Shown: in pieces, positions 1 through 7,350 of the stretch
Layout: each line of letters opens with the position of its first letter
How positions within the stretch are numbered: the stretch's first letter is position 1
From: Brasenia schreberi
Taxonomy: Eukaryota > Streptophyta > Magnoliopsida > Nymphaeales > Cabombaceae
Assembly: GCA_036023115.1 (NCBI GenBank)
Contig: JAYKKT010000064.1
Span: 8,440,501 to 8,504,500 of the forward strand
Direction of reading: 5' to 3'
Length of the DNA: 64,000 nucleotides
The notes under the pieces: generated by a model
The model's input: the letters and a program-made list of their open reading frames with translations, nothing else
What the model was told of the DNA's origin: nothing
Database searches by the model: none
Program-made: the position numbers and the translations under genes

Positions 1-615
1 CTAACAGATATTCTTCTTTTCTTGATAATGGAAAAATGTCCAATATGGTGCTTTTATTTGGGACCAGTTTCTGTACATATATTGCATCATAGAGGTTTTG
101 TTAATATTACCAACTAATTTTGACGAGTTTCTTGTACATGCCTATGCTTGAGTTACTACTTTCTTTAGTTTAACAGCTAAAACATTCTGAATGATGTAGA
201 GGATTCAATAAGAAGTCTCTGCTGATTGAATTTATTGTGTTTGAAAATTGCATGCTAGCGGAAAAAGGTAGAGTTCTGAAAACAATTGTATAGTGAGGTT
301 GGTTCCTTTTGCATTTTTTTTTTGGATTATTTGGAGGGAAAATAATAGAAGGGTGTTCGATGGGACAGTGAGATCCTGTACTGAGCTGCTGGAAAGTTGG
401 AACACTCTTTTGTTTTTTGCATAGAGATAGCCAGTTTGGAATCTCTTGGCATTTGTAGAGTTTACAGGAGTCCTGTAATAATCAGGATTTTGATGCTGGA
501 AGAGTATTTCACCTTGGGAGCAACTGGAAATGTGGAACTTATTCTTTTCTATCTAAGTTGTTGATGGTCTATTATGTGTCTGACTTTTCTGCTTTTATTA
601 TCCTTTGGCGTTCAG
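1..615 (+). other. 5' flank or first intron of the NPF8 gene
   Basis: AT-rich sequence before the first recognisable NPF8 exon. It ends in a pyrimidine-rich tract and a TTCAG acceptor at 611-615. The short exon that normally encodes the first 20 or so residues of this family is not recognisable here and probably lies to the left of the window. Apart from a LINE remnant at about 320-440, I see no other feature in it. Confidence 0.6.
320..440 (+). mobile_element. Remnant of an L1-type LINE (end of the reverse-transcriptase ORF)
   Basis: Reading from about 324, one frame gives WIIWRENNRRVFDGT followed by about 25 further residues before in-frame stops. This resembles the conserved W-x-x-W-x-x-R-N-x-R-x-F segment near the C-terminal zinc-binding region of plant L1 LINE polyproteins. 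Only about 40 codons survive, so this is an old fragment. It differs from the RTE LINEs elsewhere in the window. The identification rests on a short motif and is tentative. Confidence 0.45.
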
Positions 616-721
616 AATACAAGTGATGGACCATACACAGGAGATGGATCAGTTGATATCCATGGAAATCCTGTTCTGAAGCATAACACTGGCAACTGGA
701 GGGCTTGCCCTTTCATTCTTG
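616..721 (+). CDS. NPF8 exon, N-terminal cytosolic segment
   Basis: The exon opens after TTCAG with [19 protein letters not shown] and closes with [10 protein letters not shown], splitting a glycine codon (phase 1), before a GTATTC donor. The GSVDxxGxP and GNWxACPFILG blocks are the standard lead-in to TM1 of NPF8 proteins. No ATG of the expected type lies in frame within the exon; the true start is upstream. Confidence 0.88.
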
Positions 722-3700
722 GTATTCTGCTTTTCAGCCTTTTTTGTCCTTTTTCTGTTTTGACGATTTTTTCATAATGCATTTCTTGAGAGGGTTCAAT
801 ATTTTAGCAGCCTTGTGTTTATAGTGAACTATAAAATGCAGGTACTGAATGTTGTGAGCGTTTGGCATACTATGGTATTGCCACTAACCTCGTCACATAT
901 CTCACAAAAATACTCCACCAAGGGAATGCCTATGCTGCTACTAGTGTTACCACCTGGTCAGGCACCTGCTATCTCACACCGCTCATTGGAGCTATTTTGG
1001 CTGATGCTTATTGGGGAAGATACTGGACAATCGCAGTATTCTCTTCAATTTACTTTATTGTAAGCACAGAATTTTTTGGCAAATGAAATTGTTTGTCCTC
1101 TTTCTTTTGGTGATTTTGTTTGTGCTCTTCCACCATACAAGCATATCATAATTTTGCTTTTCTTTTCTCGCATTATCATTATCATTTTAGCTTTTTCTTT
1201 TCAAGTAGATCTTCACATACCGCTTGTTTTGATTTCTAGGGAATGGGTACCTTGACTCTTTCTGCTTCAGTTCCTGCATTCAAACCTCCCTTTTGTGTTG
1301 GGGATGTTTGTCCTGAAGCAAGTGTTGCACAGTATGCCATATTCTTTTTAGGTCTCTATCTGATTGCATTAGGAACTGGCGGCATCAAGCCCTGTGTCTC
1401 GTCATTTGGGGCAGATCAGTTTGATGATACCGATGCAACTGAGCGAGTGCGGAAAGGTTCCTTCTTTAATTGGTTCTACTTTTCTATCAACCTTGGAGCT
1501 CTTGTTTCAAGCAGTTTGATTGTATGGATACAAGAGAACGCTGGCTGGGGCTTAGGGTTTGGTATCCCCACATTGTTCATGGGACTTGCAATTGGGAGCT
1601 TTTTCACAGGCACATCACTCTACAGGTTTCAAAGGCCAGGTGGAAGCCCTTTGACTAGAGTTTGCCAGGTTATTGTTGCTTCTGTGCGGAAGTGGAATGT
1701 CACCGTCCCTCTTGATAGTTCACATTTACATGAAGTAGAGGATAAAAACTCAGCCATTGAAGGGAGTCGGAAATTGGAGCACACAGACGAATTCAGGTAC
1801 TCTTTAAATTTCCTGGTTGTGGATGCATGACCATCCTATTACCTTCTGCTTGAAAAGATTGTTAGAAACGTGGTTGCACAACGGATAATCAATAGTAAAA
1901 AACATGAACAAAAAGATAAGAGGAAAAATATGGAGATCGGAGGAGGGCGCGGACCTCCAATGGAGGCCGCCCCCCCCTCTTTCTCTCTCTTTCTTAATCT
2001 CAGCAACTTAACCCTAATTACAACTTATCAGCCCTTATATAAGGAACTGTAAAACATAAAATGACTAAAATACCCCTAGTACAGAAAATTACCAAAATGC
2101 CCTTACGACTTCGGACAATTACAATAATACTCTAAACATCAATTTTACTGTCTTAAGACATTATATGTACTAAAACTGACTCTAAACTCATTCTTCAACA
2201 CCCCCCTCAAGTTGGGAGTGAGATACTTCGAACTCCAAACTTGCCAAAAATCTTCATCTGTCTGCAACATTCTTCATCTGTCTTCATCACTGGTTTAATC
2301 TTCAACAGCTTCTTTGGCTGCAATATCTTCAACTCAGCCTTCTTGGCTGATCATATCAAGCAGCATCTCAAGCAGCATCTCTGGCTGCAACATCAACTCA
2401 GCCATTCTTGCTTATCATCTCAAGCAGCATCTCTGGCTGCAATATAAACTTAGCCTTCCTGGCTAATCATCTCAAACAGCATCTCTGACTGCAACATCAA
2501 CTCAGCCATCCTGGCTTATCATCTCAAGCAGCATCTCTGGCTGCAACATCAACTCAGCCCTCCTGGCTGATTATCTCAAGCAGCATCTATGGCTGCAACA
2601 TCAACTCAGCCTTCCTGGTTTATCATCTCATGACTTTCTTCATCACACGTGTACTAGTAATTTCTTCGAGGCTTCTGTAAAACAACTTGAACAATTAAGA
2701 ACACATGGGTAACACCCGACCCTTTTATGGGTGTCGGTTGCTCCCCCTCTCTTTCTTTTCTCTATAAAGTGATTTGAAAGCTACACTTAAAAAAACATGT
2801 TTCTTTTGCTCTTGAGAAAGCTGATCTTTTGTGATAGGAGGTACTACTCCACCATACACACTTCACACGGCTTTTTCTACGCCCCTTCACATGGTGGCTG
2901 CAGCCGGTGTCTTGGTTGGGTGCCCTCTCTCTACCACTCAAATAGCAGAATACAGACATCTGCTTATAGTAGTCGGTCTGCGCCCCTTCACATGGTGACT
3001 GCAACCGCTTTTACAGCCCTCCTGGCTGTTTACTTCAGCAACCCAAGTTCTTAACTTTCATGATTATTGGTAATACTGCCACATTCTATATCAATAAATT
3101 CTTCTGGCCTCTTCAATGATTTAATTTTTCATGCATATGTAGTGAAAAAGACTGATTTTCTGTATTTTTCTGATTTTTTTTTCCAGCACCTTGGCTGTCC
3201 ATTTTTAAGCAGCCTTCCTTGCTGCAACACTTTTTCAGCAACCTTCACGGTTGCAATATCTTCAGCAGCTTCATGGCTGCGATAATTTTCACCAGCTTCT
3301 TGGCTATAACAACTCTTCAATTCAGCCTTTATGGCTGTCTTTTCCAGCAGCTTTTATAGCTGTAAATTTCTGCAACTTCAATGACTACAAATAATCATCG
3401 TTAACATGCTTTTCAGACACCTGAAATAATAATTCTTCTAACAATCTTTCTCTGGCATACAAGTCTTTTATAGATGTCACTCAGCACTATCGCATCCTGC
3501 AAGAAGCTCTTTCAGAAGTTGCACATATTCCCCTCCATTCGGCTGGAGCTTCTCTCGTCTTTGGAAGGTCGATAGAAGTTTGTCAATGGATTCTTGAATT
3601 TCCTGCTTGACAATATAAAATGGGTCTTGTGCTGATGACATCATTTCTTCCTTTTCACCATAAGTAATTGACTGAAAACTTCTGCAAGTTTCTGAAATGT

Positions 3701-6700
3701 ATTGTTGTAGTACTTAATCGTGGTGCATTGCCACCAGTTGCAAGCATTTCTCGAACACTTGGCATGCAACTTCTAATTCCCAGAAGGATCCAACAAGTCA
3801 CAGTAGGATTCTGAAAAGAACGTGGGATCGTTCTCCTGTTTAATCTAGCTCATCTCTTTCATGTTCCTCTTGAATTCTTTGAATCGAATTCCAATTTCAT
3901 GGATTCACCTAATTCTGCAATATGAAGAAACGGGAAGTGGTGGATCTAAAATCCCGTTTAAGGAAACCTCTTTTGCTTATTGCTGGCGAAAGAATTATAA
4001 GATAAACTGGATTTCAGCAGACCCCAACTCAACTAGATCCAGATGCATCCAGAAAAAAAAAATCAGAATGTTCATAAATATGTTCCCTACAAAAGCCATG
4101 ACAATGTCAGGACTTCCATGTTTTTGCAGTTCCTTAACCCAATATTGTGCTTTATGGATTGTATCCATGCTTGTTATGTCATAGACAATTATTGCAATAG
4201 CTGCTCCATGGTAGTATAGAGGGGCCAGTGCTGCATACCTTTCCTGACCAGCAGTGTCTTAATGCATTTGGTCCTCCAGTGGATCTACCTGACATTGATG
4301 CAGAGCCCCACCAGGAATAGCATATTTCCAAGAGAATCATATTCTCCTTCATCCAACAACTCACCATCTGCATCATCACCTTATGCTGTGCTAGCAGAAT
4401 ACCTGTATTTCCTTTATCTGTAGTAACTACTTTATTTATGTGGATAATGGATAGCAGTTAGAATAGCAGTTACCATTTTCCTTTCCCAAAAAACGTGGGA
4501 ATAAGAAAGTGACAATACGGCTTGTTCAGATGCATAAAATCCTGAGACATTAAATATTTCAAACATCATCTGAATTAATTTCTCCCAAACAACCTTTGGT
4601 GTTGCAATAGGATCTGTAAATAAAATCTGCCCCTCATTGCCCTCTTCCCATTCAAAACCAGTGTAGAGAACATAACGTAGCAAATCTTCCATAGCATCCC
4701 AGTCTTTTATAAAACCCCTAATGACTGAATCAACTGTGACATCATCATAAGCTAATGTATCAACAGGTTGGCCATCTTAGTAGGAATAATCAGGGAGGGT
4801 TCCTGTAACTCAATCACACGTCTGATTACTTGCCTCTGGGAGCTCCATGATTTTGATCCTCCTTCCTTGTTGAAGCAGATGCATCCTTCTTCAAAATATC
4901 CCTCTAGAGAAACCACTCTTTTGTTCTCTATTGCTTTTCTCTCCATTCATAGCCGATGAACCTGCAGGGCACTCTCTCGTCTTCTACTTTAAGGTGAATT
5001 ATCCATACCGCATAGCTCAACTAGGCTTTCACCAAGTTCATTATCTTCAGACACACCGGCTGAAGTACTAGTTAATGCTGGATCATGTATTGCTTGCAAT
5101 AATGTTTTCCATGTTGGCAAGGGTGGAACTTATAGAAGATAATCTCTCATGTCCCTCGAGATGATTCTGGTTAATCCTTTTCCGGACATTGCTAACAAAA
5201 GAACTATCCCATGAGTCACTGCCAGCACCGCTATCCTGTGAATGGACATGTCCTCTCCGCGTGGTTGTCATTGGAACTCGTGAACAACTAGCAGAAAACC
5301 TGAGTCGTCCATAAGGATGATACCATCCTTGTGCAAAGTATCTTCTGAAAGACCTTACTCGCTGTTGAGTTTGAGCGATACCTCGGTCACTATCCACACC
5401 ATACTGGCTATGGATCCCATTGAGAATTTCATCCAAATGAAAGTTAGCATCTTCCGGCCTTCTTGACATGAGCATTCTCTGCCGCAATACCCATATGATG
5501 TCTTCTTTTTTTCTTCACTTCGGTCGATCTTCTAAGGTTTAGGCTCTGATACCATGTTAGAAACGTGGTTGCACAACGGATAATCAATAGTAAAAAACAT
5601 GAACAAAAAGATAAGAGGAAAAATATGGAGATCGGAGGAGGGCGCGGACTTCCAATGGAGGCCGCCCCCCCTCTTTCTCTCTCTTTCTTAATCTCAGCAA
5701 CTTAACCCTAATTACAACTTATCAGCCCTTATATAAGGAACTGTAAAACATAAAATGACTAAAATACCCCTAGTACAAAAAATTACCAAAATGCTCTTAC
5801 GACTTCGGACAATTACAATAATACTCTAAACATCAATTTTACTGTCTTAAGACATTATATGTACTAAAACTGACTCTAAACTCATATTCTTCAACAAAGA
5901 CTACTAATAAATGACATTCATATATATGTCGCAAAGTTTCCCTAGACTCGGATTATGATTCAGATGTTATTCTACCATGGGTTTTTCAAATACGGTCAAC
6001 TATCTTATACTCATGTATGCCCATTTATGTACTTCGTTCTTCTTTAGGTTTCTTGATAAATCTGCCACATTGGTTGATATGGAGGTAAAAAGCAATAACT
6101 TTACCGACCGGTGGAGACTCTGCACGGTGACACAAGTTGAGGAACTGAAAATTCTGGTCCGAATGTTTCCTATCTGGGCTACTGGGATAGTATTTTCTGC
6201 TGTCTATGCACAGATGTCTACCATGTTTGTGGAACAAGGGACGACCATGGATACCTCTCTTGGTTCATTTACTATTCCCCCTGCATCCTTATCAGTGTTC
6301 GATGTATTGAGCGTGATTATCTGGGTCCCGCTTTATGACCGCATACTTGTCCCCATAGCGCGAAAATTGACAGGGAAGGAGAGAGGATTTTCTGAGCTGC
6401 AAAGAATGGGTATCGGCCTCTTCATATCCATATTGGCCATGACTGCAGCTGCATTAGTGGAAATCAGGCGCTTGCAAATTGTTAAAGAACTTGGTTTAGA
6501 GCACGATGCATCAACAACTGTGTCGCTGAGAATATTTTGGCAGATACCACAGTATTTCTTGATTGGTGCAGCAGAAGTATTCACTTTCATTGGCCAGCTC
6601 GAGTTCTTCTACGATCAGTCCCCCGATGCAATGCGGAGTCTGTGTAGCGCATTTTCCTTGCTGACAACTGCACTTGGTAATTACTTGAGCACCTTCATAG

Positions 6701-6873
6701 TAACTGTTGTAACTGCGGTGACAACACGGGGTGGGAGTGCTGGCTGGATACCAGATAACTTGAATGAGGGTCATCTCGACTATTTCTTTTGGCTATTGGC
6801 TGGGCTTAGCTGGTTCAATCTCTTGGTTTATGTCACCTGCGCTGGTCGATACAAATGCAAGAAGGCCTCCTGA
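616..6873 (+). CDS. NPF8-type (PTR family) proton-coupled peptide transporter, four exons, 5' partial
   Basis: Four exons (616-721, 842-1059, 1240-1796, 6048-6873) with GT-AG borders join in frame to 568 codons plus TGA. This is about 20 residues short of the usual length of roughly 580-590. The product closely resembles Arabidopsis PTR2/NPF8.3: a twelve-helix major-facilitator carrier that imports di- and tripeptides with protons, at the plasma membrane or tonoplast depending on the member. Visible hallmarks are the ExxER proton-coupling motif in TM1 (ECCER), the PTR signature around [33 protein letters not shown], and [14 protein letters not shown] with [19 protein letters not shown] in the C-terminal half. 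The frame is unbroken. Intron 4 (1797-6047) holds a 4-kb retrotransposon that must be spliced out. Substrate and exact subgroup cannot be told from sequence alone. Confidence 0.93.
842..1059 (+). CDS. NPF8 exon, TM1-TM2 with the ExxER motif
   Basis: The exon follows AATGCAG and reads [16 protein letters not shown] at its start, which includes the ExxER motif of proton-coupled oligopeptide transporters. It continues through [15 protein letters not shown] and [11 protein letters not shown] and ends at a phase-0 GTAAGC donor. The start codon of the carrier is not here; the alternative upstream ATGs belong to other frames. Confidence 0.92.
1240..1796 (+). CDS. NPF8 exon, TM3-TM6 and start of the central loop
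   Basis: Starts [15 protein letters not shown] after TTTCTAG and ends in the cytosolic loop EHTDEFR, splitting the arginine codon at a GTACTC donor. It contains the PTR signature with [17 protein letters not shown], the [16 protein letters not shown] helix, [15 protein letters not shown], and the RFQRPGGSP loop typical of NPF8. The following intron is the one that received element T1. Confidence 0.94.
1860..2200 (-). repeat. T1 3' LTR (left copy)
   Basis: Bounded by TG and CA on the plus strand (TGTTAGAAAC to TTCTTCAACA). On the element's own strand it contains a TTATATAAGG TATA box. It matches the copy at 5555-5896 almost base for base. Confidence 0.95.
2330..2640 (-). repeat. 52-bp tandem repeat with paired hairpins inside T1
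   Basis: GGCTGCAA or a one-base variant occurs at 2383, 2435, 2487, 2539 and 2591, a strict 52-bp period over about five and a half units. Each unit contains two short inverted repeats: GCAGC-ATCTCTG-GCTGC and AGCC-ATCCT-GGCT. The units vary at several positions, so they are not a very recent expansion. The array lies just inside the 3' LTR. Confidence 0.85.
2641..3380 (-). repeat. Irregular continuation of CAGC/GCTG hairpins in T1
   Basis: Beyond the strict array, similar short inverted repeats continue at irregular spacing, for example ACAGCC-CTCCT-GGCTGT near 3013 and a run from 3190 to 3360 in which CAGC and GGCTG blocks alternate every 30-40 bases. Reading frames through this part are short and of low complexity. 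I see no captured gene here. Confidence 0.6.
3477..3644 (-). pseudogene. Captured fragment of a SYP61-like syntaxin gene (N terminus)
   Basis: On the minus strand an ATG at 3641 opens [20 protein letters not shown] and continues for about 54 codons to a TGA at 3477-3479. SYP61 is a Qc-SNARE of the trans-Golgi network, and plant SYP61 proteins begin [24 protein letters not shown]. The TGA stands where SYP61 has the tryptophan after a CDSAE-like stretch, so a TGG-to-TGA change probably closes the frame. Only the N-terminal helix start is present; the SNARE motif and membrane anchor are absent. The fragment is in the sense direction of T1, and a few codons upstream of the ATG are also open. Confidence 0.85.
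4089..4257 (-). pseudogene. Captured fragment of an ARA6/RABF1-like Rab GTPase gene
   Basis: About 56 minus-strand codons are open: [18 protein letters not shown], then [11 protein letters not shown], then [17 protein letters not shown] and MAFVGN. This is the G3/switch-II to G4 part of a Rab GTPase. The wording, especially [20 protein letters not shown], matches the plant-specific Rab5 relative ARA6/RABF1, which acts on endosomes. Similarity stops abruptly at GN, just before the K of the NKxD motif, and begins just at the DTAG motif. Both ends may therefore be exon borders or capture breakpoints. No P-loop or C-terminal part is present, so no GTPase could be made. Confidence 0.88.
4505..4825 (-). 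pseudogene. Captured fragment of an ARP7-like nuclear actin-related protein gene
   Basis: The minus strand reads [14 protein letters not shown], then after a frame change near 4783 [59 protein letters not shown] and [19 protein letters not shown]. This is the N-terminal third of a plant ARP7, an actin-related subunit of SWI/SNF-type chromatin-remodelling complexes. [13 protein letters not shown] and [17 protein letters not shown] are typical of ARP7 rather than of conventional actin. Similarity ends after AVLSL. The frame is open for about 90 codons apart from the one shift. As in the other captures, it is colinear with the T1 transcript. Confidence 0.87.
5083..5487 (-). CDS. Open frame of unknown origin in the T1 leader
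   Basis: 134 codons on the minus strand, starting 68 bases inside the 5' LTR. The product is hydrophilic and rich in Arg, Ser and Gln, with [20 protein letters not shown] near the start and [13 protein letters not shown] in the middle. It has no membrane segment and no gag, zinc-knuckle or protease motif. Near the end, a shift of frame continues plausible coding sequence ([20 protein letters not shown]), which suggests a longer original exon with a frameshift. I do not recognise the family. Since the rest of T1 consists of host gene pieces, this may be another captured fragment, but that is inference. Confidence 0.5.
   Translation of the reverse strand: MRQRMLMSRRPEDANFHLDEILNGIHSQYGVDSDRGIAQTQQRVRSFRRYFAQGWYHPYGRLRFSASCSRVPMTTTRRGHVHSQDSGAGSDSWDSSFVSNVRKRINQNHLEGHERLSSISSTLANMENIIASNT
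5542..5554 (-). other. T1 primer-binding site
   Basis: Minus strand TGGTATCAGAGCC, directly internal to the 5' LTR. This is the usual plant copia site paired with the 3' end of initiator tRNA-Met. It fixes the orientation of the element. Confidence 0.9.
5555..5896 (-). repeat. T1 5' LTR (right copy, promoter LTR)
   Basis: Repeats 1860-2200 with three base changes, one fewer C in a C-run, and an extra AT near the end. As the 5' LTR on the minus strand it should start the element's transcript, reading away from the last NPF8 exon. Confidence 0.95.
6048..6873 (+). CDS. NPF8 terminal exon, TM7-TM12
   Basis: Begins [14 protein letters not shown] after TTCTTTAG, completing the arginine codon, and ends GRYKCKKAS with TGA at 6871-6873. 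It includes [52 protein letters not shown], the conserved [19 protein letters not shown] and the final helix. No stop or frameshift is seen in 275 codons, in contrast to every transposon frame nearby, so purifying selection is likely. Confidence 0.95.
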
Positions 6874-7350
6874 GTAAGTTTCCTGCAAATTAGGAAACGG
6901 GCACAGTTCAGTGAACCAACAGATCCTGTATATAACCGTGCAATACTTTCATACATAGAATCTGTATTATTTCCTCTTACACTCGGAAACGAATGGCAGC
7001 ATGTACTGTTGTTACTTGTATTTGCTTTATTATTCAACGGTGCGAGATTTCCAACATAAGTGATTTCCACCCAAGAATTGAATATCTGTATTGGACTTGG
7101 CAAGCTACCGAGGGTGCCACCAAATACAAGGATCAATCCTTGCTTGATTTGTGAATTTTCTATGTAACTTAACACACAAGTGGATGCAAAGGGAGACATT
7201 GAAGGTGTATTCGGTGACCTAGGCCTGCATTATAGAATCTTCCTGCAATGTCATCGATGTATTTGAAACATAGAAATCTCCAACCTGTGTTGGTTACTTT
7301 TATGCGGCATGAATATTAACTGGATCTATGTCTCATTGGTGCTACTGCAA
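6874..7350 (+). other. NPF8 3' untranslated region (approximate)
   Basis: Sequence following the TGA of the transporter. It has no reading frame resembling a protein family and grades into AT-rich intergenic DNA after about 7400. No single polyadenylation site can be chosen with confidence. Confidence 0.45.

Larger units (their letters stand above)
1860..5896 (-). mobile_element. T1: complete non-autonomous copia-like LTR retrotransposon carrying host gene fragments
   Basis: Two LTRs of 341 and 342 bp enclose 3.35 kb with no gag, protease, integrase, reverse transcriptase or RNase H. The orientation is minus: a primer-binding site complementary to initiator tRNA-Met (plus strand GGCTCTGATACCA, 5542-5554) touches the right LTR, and a purine tract (plus strand CCCCCCTCAAGTTGGG, from 2201) touches the left LTR. 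Flanks are AAGAT on the left and AAGAC on the right, a 5-bp target duplication with one mismatch. The LTRs differ by three substitutions and two small indels, so the insertion is recent. It sits in intron 4 of the NPF8 gene, antisense to it. The interior holds fragments of SYP61-like, ARA6-like and ARP7-like genes, an unknown ORF and hairpin-rich repeats. It must borrow all proteins from an autonomous relative. Confidence 0.93.

Noticed and set aside
574..777. Open frame starting [12 protein letters not shown] as the N terminus of the transporter
   Set aside because: It runs across a good splice acceptor at 611-615 and past the donor at 721. The leucine-rich start does not resemble NPF8 proteins, while residues from 616 onward do. 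The frame is intron plus exon.
2241..2640. CRISPR-like array (52-bp period)
   Set aside because: Units are contiguous imperfect tandem repeats without unique spacers, inside a plant retrotransposon.
6333..6774. Antisense frames over the last NPF8 exon
   Set aside because: They mirror a strongly coding exon; composition and position are explained by the sense frame.
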